A stretch of DNA of 64,000 bases from Olleya marilimosa CAM030 (lineage in GTDB: Bacteria; Bacteroidota; Bacteroidia; Flavobacteriales; Flavobacteriaceae), in the NCBI RefSeq assembly GCF_000518485.1, contig NZ_JADR01000008.1:62001-126000 (forward strand), read 5' to 3'. Made by a program: the position numbers and the translations under genes. Positions 37,039 to 46,376 of the stretch are shown in pieces. Every line of letters begins with the position of its first letter. The first letter of the stretch is position 1. The notes under the pieces are model-generated. The model made no database searches. It was given only the letters and a program-made list of their open reading frames with translations, and was not told where the DNA came from.

Positions 37039-38943
37039 ATGCTAAATATTCATAATTTATCCATTTCATTTCAAGGAGAATACCTTTTTGAAGATATCAC
37101 ATTTAAATTAGGAAATGGAGATAGAGTAGGACTTATAGGTAAAAATGGAGCTGGTAAGTCTACCATGCTTAAGATTTTGTCAAAGGAATTAGAACCAGAT
37201 TCTGGTCAAATTGCAGCAGATAAAACCCTTAAAATTGGATTTTTAAAACAAGATATAGATTTTGTTTTAGGAAGAACTGTTTTAGAGGAATCTTACCAAG
37301 CTTTCACAGAAATTAAAGAGATTGAAGCCAAAATAGAACATATTAACACACAATTAGCCGAACGTACTGATTACGAAAGTGATGCTTACCATGATTTTAT
37401 GGTTGAATTAAGTGACATACAACATCAATATGAAATTTTAGGAGGTTATAACTATCAAGGTGAAACTGAAAAAATATTACAAGGATTAGGGTTTAAACGT
37501 GAAGACTTTAATAAATTAACAGATACCTTTTCTGGTGGATGGCGTATGCGTATTGAGCTAGCTAAATTATTATTGCAAAATAATGATGTGCTACTTTTGG
37601 ATGAGCCTACCAACCACTTGGATATTGAGTCTATTATTTGGTTAGAAGGATTTTTAAAAAATTATCCAGGAGCTGTCGCAATTGTATCGCATGATAAAAT
37701 GTTTTTAGATAATGTTACTAATCGTACTATCGAGATTTCTTTAGGGCGTATCTATGATTATCCAAAACCTTATACTCAATATTTAGTACTACGAGAAGAA
37801 ATTAGAACACAGCAGTTAGCGTCTCAAAAAAATCAACAAAAACAAATAGAACAAACTGAAAAGTTAATTGAAAAGTTTAGAGCCAAAGCTAGCAAAGCAA
37901 CTATGGCTCAATCTTTAATGAAAAAGCTAGATAAAATTGATCGTATAGAGGTAGATGAAGATGACAATAGTGTAATGACTTTAAATTTTCCGGTATCAAT
38001 AACACCAGGTAAAGTTGTGGTCGAAGCTAATAATGTTTCAAAAAGTTATGGTGATAATCAAGTATTAACAGGTGTTGATTTGTTAATAGAACGTGATGTT
38101 AAAACTGCTTTTGTTGGGCAAAATGGCCAAGGAAAATCTACTTTAGCTAAGATTTTGGTTGGAGATTTAAAGCATGAAGGCCATCTTAAATTAGGTCACA
38201 ATGTACAAATAGGATACTTTGCGCAAAACCAAGCCGAATATTTAGATGGTAGTAAAACCGTTTTAGATACTATGATTGATGCTGCAAACGAAACTAATAG
38301 AAGTAAAGTTCGTGATATTTTAGGATCATTTTTATTTAGAGGTGAAGAAGCAGAAAAATATGTTAGAGTATTATCTGGAGGAGAGCGTAATAGATTAGCT
38401 TTAGCTAAATTAATGTTGCAGCCATTTAATGTGCTAATAATGGATGAGCCTACTAACCACTTGGACATTAAATCTAAAAACGTTTTAAAAGATGCCTTAC
38501 AACGTTTTGAAGGTACTTTAATACTAGTGTCTCACGATAGGGACTTTTTAAAAGGATTAACTAATACTGTTTTTGAATTTAAAGATGGAAACATTAAAAA
38601 GTATTTAGGTGATGTCGACTACTATCTAGAACAACGTAATGTTGAAAATTTACGTGAAGTAGAAAAAAGAACCGTTGTTAAAAGTCAACCTAAAGAAACA
38701 CCAAAACAAACCTACGAAGACCAGAAAAAAATCAAGTCTTTAAATAATAAGTTAAGTAATTGCGAGTCTAAAATTAGTCAGTTAGAAAAGGATATTAAAG
38801 CTATAGATACAGAATTAGCTAATAATTATGATGAAACCGTTGCAAAACCTAACTTTTTCGAAAATTATCAGGCTAAAAAAGACCAATTAGCAAAACTTAT
38901 GCAAGATTGGGAGGATATAACATTGCAATTAGAGGCTTTTTAA
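37039..38943 (+). CDS. ABC-F family ATPase, Uup-like
   Basis: 634 residues with two ABC domains and no membrane helices. First domain: Walker A GKNGAGKST (~34-42), signature FSGGWRMRIELAKLL, Walker B VLLLDEPTNHLD. Second domain: Walker A GQNGQGKST, signature LSGGERNRLALAKL, Walker B VLIMDEPTNHLD. The linker between them is charged and helical (KNQQKQIEQTEKLIEKFRAK), as in the P-site tRNA interaction motif. A C-terminal coiled coil (~555-634) resembles Uup/YfmR. ABC-F proteins act on the ribosome, relieving stalls. No resistance function is indicated. Monocistronic. Confidence 0.92.
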   Translation: MLNIHNLSISFQGEYLFEDITFKLGNGDRVGLIGKNGAGKSTMLKILSKELEPDSGQIAADKTLKIGFLKQDIDFVLGRTVLEESYQAFTEIKEIEAKIEHINTQLAERTDYESDAYHDFMVELSDIQHQYEILGGYNYQGETEKILQGLGFKREDFNKLTDTFSGGWRMRIELAKLLLQNNDVLLLDEPTNHLDIESIIWLEGFLKNYPGAVAIVSHDKMFLDNVTNRTIEISLGRIYDYPKPYTQYLVLREEIRTQQLASQKNQQKQIEQTEKLIEKFRAKASKATMAQSLMKKLDKIDRIEVDEDDNSVMTLNFPVSITPGKVVVEANNVSKSYGDNQVLTGVDLLIERDVKTAFVGQNGQGKSTLAKILVGDLKHEGHLKLGHNVQIGYFAQNQAEYLDGSKTVLDTMIDAANETNRSKVRDILGSFLFRGEEAEKYVRVLSGGERNRLALAKLMLQPFNVLIMDEPTNHLDIKSKNVLKDALQRFEGTLILVSHDRDFLKGLTNTVFEFKDGNIKKYLGDVDYYLEQRNVENLREVEKRTVVKSQPKETPKQTYEDQKKIKSLNNKLSNCESKISQLEKDIKAIDTELANNYDETVAKPNFFENYQAKKDQLAKLMQDWEDITLQLEAF

Positions 38944-38970
38944 TAATTTCTTTTAGGTTTTTTTTAACGT

Positions 38971-38998
38971 TTTGCGTTTAAACTAAAGGCTAATTTTG
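38971..38998 (+). promoter_or_regulatory. promoter of the first RND efflux operon
   Basis: TAATTTTG (38991-38998) fits the -7 consensus and TTTG (38971-38974) could be the -33 box, but the 16-base spacing is short. The ATG of the adaptor gene is 25 bases downstream. Confidence 0.42.
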
Positions 38999-39023
38999 CG
39001 GTCATATCATCAAAACCAACCGC

Positions 39024-40160
39024 ATGCGCAACATTATATTATCCATTTTAGGTGTTTTATTTATTATTGCTACAGTATTTATTTCTAAATCATTAATAGA
39101 TAATAAAAACAAACCAAAGCCTATAGCAGCAAAAGTTATCAAAACCGTATTTACCGATACGGTAAATAATACAACCATACCTATTGTTATACCAGCAAAT
39201 GGTAACTTAACAGCAAAGCAACGTGTAGAGCTTTACTCGGAAGTACAAGGTATATTTCGTAATGGTAGTTACTTGTTTAAACCAGGTCAAAACTATCGTA
39301 AGGGACAAACGTTAATTCGTGTTGATGCTGCAGAGTATTATGCTAGTGTTCAATCTTCAAAAAGTAATTTGTACAATTCGATTGCTGCAATAATGCCAGA
39401 TTTACGTCTAGATTTTCCGGATGTGTTTCAAAAATGGCAAACTTACTTAAGCAGTTTTGACTTAAATAAAACCACACCAAAATTACCAGAAATAACGTCA
39501 GATAAAGAAAACTACTTTATTACTGGACGTGGTATAATTACAAATTATTACAATGTAAAAAACTTAGAACAACGCTTATCTAAGTACACAATATCTGCAC
39601 CTTTTAATGGGATTTTGACTGAGGCTTTAGTTACTGAGGGATCTTTAATTAGAAACGGTCAAAAATTAGGAGAGTTTATTAATCCTTCAGTTTATGAGAT
39701 GCAAGTCGCTATTAGCAAGAGCTTTGCAAATATCTTAAAAGTTGGCGAAACTGTTAGTTTAACTAATTTAGATAAAACAGAATCTTATACAGGTAAAGTA
39801 TCTCGTGTTAATGGTAGTATCGATGCTAACACTCAAACAGTAACTGCTTTTATTGAAGTTGAAAATAGTAACCTTAAAGAAGGTATGTATTTAGAAGCAA
39901 ATTTAAATGCTAAAAGTATAGAAAATGCTATCGAAATTGATAGAAACCTGCTGACGGATAATCAAGAAATCTTTGTAATAAAAGACAGCTTGTTAGACGT
40001 TATGCCAGCTAAGCCAATACATTTTTCTGACACTAAAGTGGTTTTAAAAGACGTACCTAACGGAACCGTTATATTAAAACGACCTGTTCCTGGTGCTTAT
40101 GCAGGAATGTTAGTCCAGCCATTTGTTGAAAACAATACCAATAACAATAGCGCTGAATAA
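39024..40160 (+). CDS. RND efflux periplasmic adaptor (membrane fusion protein)
   Basis: 378 residues with one N-terminal membrane segment (~5-24; IILSILGVLFIIATVFIS). The barrel-sandwich/lipoyl halves are visible as IPANGNLTAKQRVELYSEVQGI and KYTISAPFNGILTEALVTEGSLIRNGQKLGEF. A beta-barrel domain follows (VYEMQVAISKSFANILKVGE). It links the inner-membrane RND pump to TolC. The stop codon shares a base with the start of the permease gene (40160), so the three genes of this operon are tightly coupled. Confidence 0.92.
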   Translation: MRNIILSILGVLFIIATVFISKSLIDNKNKPKPIAAKVIKTVFTDTVNNTTIPIVIPANGNLTAKQRVELYSEVQGIFRNGSYLFKPGQNYRKGQTLIRVDAAEYYASVQSSKSNLYNSIAAIMPDLRLDFPDVFQKWQTYLSSFDLNKTTPKLPEITSDKENYFITGRGIITNYYNVKNLEQRLSKYTISAPFNGILTEALVTEGSLIRNGQKLGEFINPSVYEMQVAISKSFANILKVGETVSLTNLDKTESYTGKVSRVNGSIDANTQTVTAFIEVENSNLKEGMYLEANLNAKSIENAIEIDRNLLTDNQEIFVIKDSLLDVMPAKPIHFSDTKVVLKDVPNGTVILKRPVPGAYAGMLVQPFVENNTNNNSAE

Positions 40161-43100
40161 TGAGAAAAATAATAACTTATTTTATAAAATATCACGTAGC
40201 AGTTAATGTCTTTATTTTAGCATTTGTTGTTTTTGGTATTCTAGGATATTCGTCTTTAAAGTCTTCGTTTTTTCCTTTAGTGGAGTCAAAAATTATCAAC
40301 GTTAGTATAGCGTATCCTGGAGCATCTCCTCAAGAAATTGAAGAAGGTATTGTGCTTCAAATCGAAGAAAATTTAAAAGGACTAAAAGGGGTTGATCGTG
40401 TCACCTCTGTGTCTAGAGAAAATAGCGGAACCATTACTGTCGAGATTGAAAAAGGTGAAAACCTTGACTTTATGCTGCTTGAGGTTAAAAATGCAGTGGA
40501 CAGAGTGCCAACTTTTCCAACAGGTATGGAGCCTTTAGTGGTATCTAAACAGGAAGAAGTCCGTCAAACTATTTCTTTCGCTTTAAGCGGAAAAGACATT
40601 CCGTTAGCCACATTAAAACAATTAGGTCGTCAAGTAGAAAATGATTTACGTGCTATTGATGGTATTTCGCAAATTGAAGTGTCTGGTTATCCAGAAGAAG
40701 AAATTGAAATAGCAGTAAATGAAGGTAGTTTATTGGCGTATAATATAACATTTAGTGATGTTGCCAATGCAGTATCAACATCTAATATATTAGTAACAGG
40801 TGGTAATATAAAAACTGATGCAGAGGAGTATCTGATTAGAGCTAACAATAAACAATATTATGGAGACGAGATGTCTAACATTATTGTAAAAGCTTCAGCA
40901 GATGGTAAAGTAGTACGTTTAAAGGATGTTGCTGTTATCAGAGATCGTTTTTCTGAAACACCAAATGCAACCTACTTTAATCAACAATTAGCAGTTAATA
41001 TTACTGTAACAAGTACAAATAACGAAGACTTAATAAGCTCTGCAGATAAGGTAAAAGATTATATCCAGGCTTACAACCAAAAACATAATAATGCACAATT
41101 AAATATTGTAAGAGATTTATCTATTACATTAAATCAGCGTACAGAGTTGCTTACAGAAAATGCTATTGTCGGAATGATTTTGGTATTAGTATTTCTATCG
41201 CTATTTTTAAATACAAGACTAGCTTTTTGGGTAGCCTTTGGGTTACCAATTTCATTTTTAGGAATGTTTATTTTTGCAGGACAATTTGATGTTACCATTA
41301 ATGTTTTGTCATTATTTGGGATGATTATTGTTATTGGTATTTTAGTAGATGATGGTATTGTTATTGCAGAAAATATTTATCAACATTACGAAAAAGGTAA
41401 GACGCCAATCCAAGCAGCTATTGATGGGACAATGGAAGTAATTCCTCCTGTGGTTTCAGCAATTATAACAACACTATTAGCCTTCTCGTTATTCTTATTT
41501 TTAGATAGTAGGATTGGAGAGTTTTTTGGTGAAGTTTCCGTCATAGTTATATTAACCTTAGTAGTATCATTGGTAGAAGCACTAATAATACTACCAGCTC
41601 ACTTAGCACATTCAAAAGCTTTAAGACCACATATTGAAGAAGAAAACCCATCAAGAATCAAACAATTTTTTGGTAAAATGAGGTTTATTAACAAAGCAGG
41701 AGATAAATTGATGTCTTTTTTAAGAGATAAAATATATGCACCAACTTTAGACTTTGTACTTCAATTTAAAATATTGTCACTAGGGATTTTTGTAGGTCTC
41801 TTAATTTTAACTTTTGGATCCATTGGAGGAGGTATTATAGGTGTAACTCTGTTTCCAAGCATTGCTAGTGATACAGTTACGATTCAGCTAGAAATGCCTA
41901 ACGGAACAAATGTTAAGGTGACAGATTCTATTATGTCTATGATAGAAGAAAAATCATTTATAGTTAATCAAGAGCTATCAGAAAAGTATTTAAAAGGTAC
42001 AGATAAACAATTATTTGAAAACACAATATTGACTTTAAATAGCAGTTCTAGTGCATCTTTAAAATTAAATATGCTTCCAGGAGAAGAACGTCCAGACGCC
42101 ATTAAAGCGTCAATGGTAGCTAATAGATTAAGAGAATTAGTTGGACCTGTTGTTGGTACAGAACGTTTAATATTTGGATCAGGAGGAAACTTTGGTGGTA
42201 GTCCAGTATCTGTATCATTGCTAGGTAATAATATTGAAGAGCTTAAAGCGTCTAAAATAGAAATGAAAAACTATTTAGAAACCAATCCGCTACTTAAGGA
42301 TATCGAGGATAATGATCCAGCTGGTATTAAAGAAATAAGATTGCAACTTAAAGAAAGTGCTTATCTTTTAGGGTTAGATTTACGTACAGTCATGACTCAG
42401 GTACGTTCTGGATTTTTTGGTGTGCAAGCACAACGTTTTCAGCGTGGACAAGATGAGATTAGAGTTTGGGTTAGGTATGATAGACCAAACAGAAATTCGA
42501 TTAACGATTTAGATGATATGCGTATTTTAACACCATCAGGTGAGCGTGTTAATTTAAAAGATATTGCTAGTTATACAATTGAAAGAGGAGATGTCGCAAT
42601 TAATCACTTAGAAGGTTTAAGAGAAATTAGAGTATCTGCAGATTTAAAAGATCCTAGTACAAGTAATACAGATATTTTAGATGATATTAAAAATAATTTT
42701 ATTCCGCAATTGCAATCTAAATATCCAACAATTACAGCTTCATTTGAAGGACAAAAGAGGGAAGCAACTAAGTTAAAAAGTTCTTTATGGCAAGCAGGAA
42801 TACCAATTTTACTGCTAATCTATATTACTATCGCTTTTACTTTTAGAAGCTACAGTCAACCTATATTATTAATATTATTAATTCCATTTAGTTTAACAGC
42901 AGTAGCTTGGGGACACTGGATATTAGGGTTTCCAGTAAATATATTATCACTACTAGGTATTATTGCATTAATTGGTATTATGGTAAATGATGGATTGGTA
43001 TTAATAGGTAAATTTAATAGTAATTTAAAGGAAGGTATGTCTTTTGATTTAGCAATTTCTGAAGCTGGAAAATCACGTTTTAGAGCCATTTTTCTAACCT

Positions 43101-43357
43101 CCTTGACAACGATTGCTGGTCTTGCTCCATTATTATTAGAAAAAAGTAGACAAGCACAATTCTTAAAACCAATGGCAATCTCTATATCTTTTGGTATTGC
43201 CTATGCAACAATTTTAACCTTACTAGTGTTGCCTTTATTTTTATCTTTTAGTAATACTTTTAAACAAAAAGCAAAATGGTTGTTTACAGGTAATGAGGTG
43301 ACTAAAGAAGAAGTTGAACGTGCTATTAAAGAACAAAATGAAGAAAATGAGTATTAA
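40160..43357 (+). CDS. RND efflux inner-membrane permease
   Basis: 1065 residues with twelve predicted membrane helices and two large periplasmic loops, the AcrB/MexB layout. Early signatures are SSFFPLVESKIINVSIAYPGASPQEIE and GIVLQIEENLKGLKGV. Membrane-domain motifs are GILVDDGIVIAENIYQHYEKG (helix 4 with the acidic proton-relay pair) and GIMVNDGLVLIGKFNSN. Length and loops indicate the HAE1-like multidrug type rather than heavy-metal (CzcA) type; substrate unknown. It is proton driven. The TolC gene overlaps its 3' end by 20 bases. Confidence 0.92.
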   Translation: MRKIITYFIKYHVAVNVFILAFVVFGILGYSSLKSSFFPLVESKIINVSIAYPGASPQEIEEGIVLQIEENLKGLKGVDRVTSVSRENSGTITVEIEKGENLDFMLLEVKNAVDRVPTFPTGMEPLVVSKQEEVRQTISFALSGKDIPLATLKQLGRQVENDLRAIDGISQIEVSGYPEEEIEIAVNEGSLLAYNITFSDVANAVSTSNILVTGGNIKTDAEEYLIRANNKQYYGDEMSNIIVKASADGKVVRLKDVAVIRDRFSETPNATYFNQQLAVNITVTSTNNEDLISSADKVKDYIQAYNQKHNNAQLNIVRDLSITLNQRTELLTENAIVGMILVLVFLSLFLNTRLAFWVAFGLPISFLGMFIFAGQFDVTINVLSLFGMIIVIGILVDDGIVIAENIYQHYEKGKTPIQAAIDGTMEVIPPVVSAIITTLLAFSLFLFLDSRIGEFFGEVSVIVILTLVVSLVEALIILPAHLAHSKALRPHIEEENPSRIKQFFGKMRFINKAGDKLMSFLRDKIYAPTLDFVLQFKILSLGIFVGLLILTFGSIGGGIIGVTLFPSIASDTVTIQLEMPNGTNVKVTDSIMSMIEEKSFIVNQELSEKYLKGTDKQLFENTILTLNSSSSASLKLNMLPGEERPDAIKASMVANRLRELVGPVVGTERLIFGSGGNFGGSPVSVSLLGNNIEELKASKIEMKNYLETNPLLKDIEDNDPAGIKEIRLQLKESAYLLGLDLRTVMTQVRSGFFGVQAQRFQRGQDEIRVWVRYDRPNRNSINDLDDMRILTPSGERVNLKDIASYTIERGDVAINHLEGLREIRVSADLKDPSTSNTDILDDIKNNFIPQLQSKYPTITASFEGQKREATKLKSSLWQAGIPILLLIYITIAFTFRSYSQPILLILLIPFSLTAVAWGHWILGFPVNILSLLGIIALIGIMVNDGLVLIGKFNSNLKEGMSFDLAISEAGKSRFRAIFLTSLTTIAGLAPLLLEKSRQAQFLKPMAISISFGIAYATILTLLVLPLFLSFSNTFKQKAKWLFTGNEVTKEEVERAIKEQNEENEY

Positions 43358-44663
43358 TTACAATCTAATTATAGCAATATTTTGTTGTGTTACCATTGGT
43401 AAAGCGCAGGATATTTTAACACAAGAACAAGCTGTAAAATTAGCTTTAGAAAATAACTACGGAATTAAAATAGCGAATAACGCTGTAAGAGTTGCCGAAA
43501 ATAATACAAGTATTTTAAATTCAGGTTTCTTGCCTACGCTTACAGGTAATGCAGGAGCAACTTATAATTTAGATAACACTGAAGCTGAATTTTCAAACGG
43601 TACATCAACAGTTTTAAATGGAGCAGAGAGTGACAGGTATAATGCTTCAGTAAGTTTAAACTATACATTATTTGATGGATTGGGTAGACGTTACAATTAT
43701 AAAAGTTTAAAAGAGCAGTACCAATTATCAGATTTGCAAGCTAGAGAAACGATAGAGAATACGATTACTCAGTTATTTTCTATTTATTATAATGTAGCAC
43801 AACTAACAGAAAATCTAGATGCTTTGTCAGAAACCTTAAATGTGTCTAAGGATAGATTGGTACGTGCGCAATACCAATTTGATTATGGTCAAAATACTAA
43901 ACTTGGTGTTTTAAATGCCGAAGTAGATATAAATAATGATAGTATTAATATTATATCTGCAGCACAACAATTAAAAAATGCCAAACGTGATTTAAATGTA
44001 GTACTGGGTAATACCTTAGGGACTGATTTTTCCGTTAGTACAGAGGTTGACTTTACTTTAAAGTTTCAAAAAGACAGTTTATTTAATAAAGCTAAAACTA
44101 GAAACGTAGCCCTGCTTCAAACAGAAAAAAATATTGCAATAAGCCAATTAGATATTAAATCAAGTAAATCAGGTTACCTTCCAACAGTTGGATTAAATGG
44201 TACTTATGGATGGAATAAAAACAATAATAATGCAGCGTCTTTTGTTGCAGTTAGTACTAATACAGGTTTATCAGGTGGTTTAAATTTAACTTGGAATTTG
44301 TTTGATGGAGGCGGAACAATTACTAGAGTAAAAAACGCAAAAGTTAATTTAGAATCACAACAATTAGAAAAAGAAAATATATTAATTGGTATTGAGCGTG
44401 ATTTTGAAAATGCTTGGGAGAATTTTTACAATAAATTAAATATTTATAACATCCAGCAACAAAATATTATGACCTCAGAAAATAATTTTGAGCGAACAAA
44501 AGAACAATTTAAAATTGGTCAAGTAAATTCAATTGAATTTAGACAAGCACAACTTAATCTGTTAAATGCAGAATTAAGCAGAAATCAAGCAAAATACGAT
44601 GCAAAATTAGCAGAGTTGCAATTGCTTCAATTAAGTGGAGAGCTGTTAAATGTTCAGTTTTAA
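43338..44663 (+). CDS. TolC-family outer-membrane efflux protein (first RND operon)
   Basis: 441 residues from the ATG at 43338. The frame opens at a TTG at 43314, but MKKMSINYNLIIAIFCCVTIGKAQD gives a normal signal peptide. The start overlaps the permease by 20 bases, which implies coupling. Two related halves contain long coiled-coil helices (LKLALENNYGIKIANNAV region; ERTKEQFKIGQVNSIEFRQAQLNLLNAELSRNQAKYD near the end), the TolC/OEP pattern. It forms the outer-membrane exit duct of the pump. No hairpin terminator is seen directly after it. Confidence 0.9.
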   Translation: MKKMSINYNLIIAIFCCVTIGKAQDILTQEQAVKLALENNYGIKIANNAVRVAENNTSILNSGFLPTLTGNAGATYNLDNTEAEFSNGTSTVLNGAESDRYNASVSLNYTLFDGLGRRYNYKSLKEQYQLSDLQARETIENTITQLFSIYYNVAQLTENLDALSETLNVSKDRLVRAQYQFDYGQNTKLGVLNAEVDINNDSINIISAAQQLKNAKRDLNVVLGNTLGTDFSVSTEVDFTLKFQKDSLFNKAKTRNVALLQTEKNIAISQLDIKSSKSGYLPTVGLNGTYGWNKNNNNAASFVAVSTNTGLSGGLNLTWNLFDGGGTITRVKNAKVNLESQQLEKENILIGIERDFENAWENFYNKLNIYNIQQQNIMTSENNFERTKEQFKIGQVNSIEFRQAQLNLLNAELSRNQAKYDAKLAELQLLQLSGELLNVQF

Positions 44664-44749
44664 GTTTTTTATTTTCAGTGGTTTATAAATTATTTAATAC
44701 TCTGTTTCTATAATTAAAAGAGCAGTAATTGGGTAAAACAGTGCTAAAA

Positions 44750-44797
44750 GACAAATTAAATGTTAATGTTTGTTGCATTTAATCGAAATAATTTGTC
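44750..44797. repeat. nested inverted repeats over the -33 region of the LRR gene
   Basis: GACAAATTA (44750-44758) and TAATTTGTC (44789-44797) are perfect inverse copies. Inside them TTAAATG and CATTTAA form a second pair around a 13-base loop. The right arm includes the TTTG of the -33 box (44792-44795), so a bound regulator would compete with polymerase. This is inference from position. Confidence 0.45.
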
Positions 44798-44823
44798 ATT
44801 TAACCTCTTTTGTGTTAAGTTTG
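44792..44823 (+). promoter_or_regulatory. consensus Bacteroidota promoter of the LRR gene
   Basis: TTTG (44792-44795), a 20-base spacer and TAAGTTTG (44816-44823) match the -33/-7 consensus TTTG-N19/20-TAnnTTTG. Transcription would start near 44829, 20 bases before the ATG. Confidence 0.68.
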
Positions 44824-44848
44824 ATGTAGTTAATCCTAAATCATTAAC

Positions 44849-45664
44849 ATGAAAACGATAAAATTAACTTTACTGATGTTTCTTTTTGCTTGTGTAGCAT
44901 TCGCAAGTGTATCAAATTCTGAAAAAGAAGCTTTAATTGCACTTTACAATAACACAAATGGACCAGAGTGGAATAACACTTGGGATCTTGAAGCTTCTAT
45001 TGATACTTGGCATGGTGTAACTATAATTGATTCTAAAGTTGTTAGTTTAAATTTATCTTTCAATAATCTTAAAGGATCTATACCATCAGAGATTGCACAA
45101 TTAAGCAACTTACAAGTATTAAATTTAAGTTTTAATAAATTAACTGGAGATTTGCCAGAAACAATGTCTAGCATGCAAAACTTGTACTCTTTACAATTGT
45201 TTTTAAATCAATTTGATGGCCAAATTCCTAATTGGATTGGTAACCTTTCAAATTTAGAATCTTTAGCACTATATAGTAATCAATTTACCGGAGAAATTCC
45301 ACAGTCAATTACAAGTCTAACTAAATTACGCAACTTAGAGTTAGGAAGTAACTTTTTAAGTGGAACAATACCTTTTGATATTAGTAACTTAAAATCTTTA
45401 AAAAAATTAAGCTTATTAGATAATCAATTAGAAGGTCAAATTCCTGAAAGTATTGTAGAATTATCTAATCTAGAAGAATTAGTATTATCAAGTAATAAAT
45501 TATCAGGTACTTTACCATTTGAGTTATCACAATTATCAAACTTAAAATTAGTTATGGTAAGTGATAATTTATTAAACAACGATTATTTAACAGTAGTAGA
45601 TGACTCACCAAATAAAATGTCATTATTTTTAGAAGACTCGGAAGTTGTTTTAAATCAAGAGTAA
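44849..45664 (+). CDS. secreted leucine-rich-repeat protein
   Basis: 271 residues. A signal peptide ends near AFASVS (~21). An N-terminal cap (KEALIALYNNTNGPEWNNTW) is typical of plant-type bacterial LRR proteins. About seven 24-residue repeats then follow the pattern LSNLQVLNLSFNKLTGDLPETM. There is no T9SS sorting domain at the C-terminus, so after export by Sec it would stay in the periplasm or be released otherwise. LRR domains bind proteins; the partner is unknown. The gene has a strong consensus promoter with an operator-like dyad upstream and a terminator downstream, so it is its own regulated unit. Confidence 0.88.
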   Translation: MKTIKLTLLMFLFACVAFASVSNSEKEALIALYNNTNGPEWNNTWDLEASIDTWHGVTIIDSKVVSLNLSFNNLKGSIPSEIAQLSNLQVLNLSFNKLTGDLPETMSSMQNLYSLQLFLNQFDGQIPNWIGNLSNLESLALYSNQFTGEIPQSITSLTKLRNLELGSNFLSGTIPFDISNLKSLKKLSLLDNQLEGQIPESIVELSNLEELVLSSNKLSGTLPFELSQLSNLKLVMVSDNLLNNDYLTVVDDSPNKMSLFLEDSEVVLNQE

Positions 45665-45690
45665 GAGTAAATAGCTGTTAAAATATATTT

Positions 45691-45720
45691 AAAATAGTCA
45701 ACCTTTGGTTGGCTATTTTT
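45691..45720 (+). terminator. intrinsic terminator after the LRR gene
   Basis: AAATAGTCAACC pairs with GGTTGGCTATTT (one T-G wobble) around TTT, followed by T residues. It lies 27 bases after the LRR gene stop. Confidence 0.78.
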
Positions 45721-45741
45721 ATTTTTGATAAAAAGTAAGTT

Positions 45742-45924
45742 ATGTTTGAGCACTATTTTCAATGTCCATACTGTTGGGAAACCATATCCATGTTATTAGA
45801 TCCAAGTGTAACTAAGCAAACTTATGTAGAGGATTGTGAGGTGTGTTGTAACCCGATTCAAGTATCTCCTCAATTTGAGGAAGCTGAACTTGTTGGTTTT
45901 GAAGCGCTTAATATAGAGCAATAA
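45742..45924 (+). CDS. CPXCG-motif cysteine-rich mini-protein
   Basis: 60 residues. CPYCWETI near the N-terminus and CEVCCNPIQV (~33-42) form the two cysteine pairs of this small family, which is probably a zinc ribbon. FEHYFQCPYC, the acidic DCEVC context and the short acidic C-terminus match the family. The function is unknown. It has no signal peptide. Encoded between the LRR terminator and the tRNA-fMet promoter. Confidence 0.85.
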   Translation: MFEHYFQCPYCWETISMLLDPSVTKQTYVEDCEVCCNPIQVSPQFEEAELVGFEALNIEQ

Positions 45925-45942
45925 AAAAAGTTTAAATAATGC

Positions 45943-45972
45943 TTGTAATATGCAAAAAGGGTTGTATATTTG
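45943..45972 (+). promoter_or_regulatory. consensus promoter of tRNA-fMet
   Basis: TTG (45943-45945), exactly 19 bases, then TATATTTG (45965-45972) match the Bacteroidota consensus. Transcription would start near 45978, about 67 bases before the mature tRNA. Confidence 0.72.
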
Positions 45973-46044
45973 CAGTCCGAAACGATTACGTCGACATTAT
46001 GAATCGAAAGTTAAAAGCTAAGGTAATCATTTAGGAATATAAAT

Positions 46045-46117
<73 letters not shown>

Positions 46118-46128
46118 CTAGTAAAACC

Positions 46129-46158
46129 AAGCCTTTCAAGAAATTGAAAGGCTTTTTT
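46129..46158 (+). terminator. intrinsic terminator after tRNA-fMet
   Basis: AAGCCTTTCAA and TTGAAAGGCTT form a perfect 11-bp stem with a GAAA loop and a T run. It starts 12 bases after the tRNA. Confidence 0.85.
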
Positions 46159-46168
46159 ATTTCACACA

Positions 46169-46188
46169 GTACAGAATAAGTACAGAAT
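46169..46188. repeat. direct repeat GTACAGAAT x2 beside the tRNA
   Basis: GTACAGAAT occurs at 46169-46177 and 46180-46188, an 11-base period, about 50 bases after the tRNA. Short direct repeats next to a tRNA end resemble the arm-type sites of tyrosine recombinases. No recombinase gene is visible here. Confidence 0.4.
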
Positions 46189-46275
46189 TTGGCTGTTTAT
46201 CTTAGACCTTATAGTATTTGATTTAGATTGATTTCATTTAGTATGTGAAATCAAATTTGAACTACATTTTTCTGC

Positions 46276-46346
46276 AAGAATTGAAGATTATGGAGTCGTT
46301 ATTCAAAATTTCTGTCAGTTTTTCATAATGGCTTCAATTCTTTTTT
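46276..46346. repeat. large imperfect inverted repeat before the unknown two-gene unit
   Basis: AAGAATTGAAG plus ATTATG (46276-46292) pairs with CATAAT plus CTTCAATTCTT (46324-46342) across a 31-base loop, with only a GG bulge. A run of six T follows the right arm (46341-46346). It could be a terminator-like attenuator or the boundary of a cassette. A smaller dyad, GATTTCA and TGAAATC, lies at 46230-46252. The remaining gap 46118-46376 holds the tRNA terminator and the direct repeats. Confidence 0.5.
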
Positions 46347-46376
46347 AACTTTAGAAAAATTATAATTCTTTTTCAT

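Noticed and set aside
46328-46348. ATG at 46328 as start of the first unknown-unit protein
   Set aside because: It is out of frame with the long reading frame and stops after six codons.
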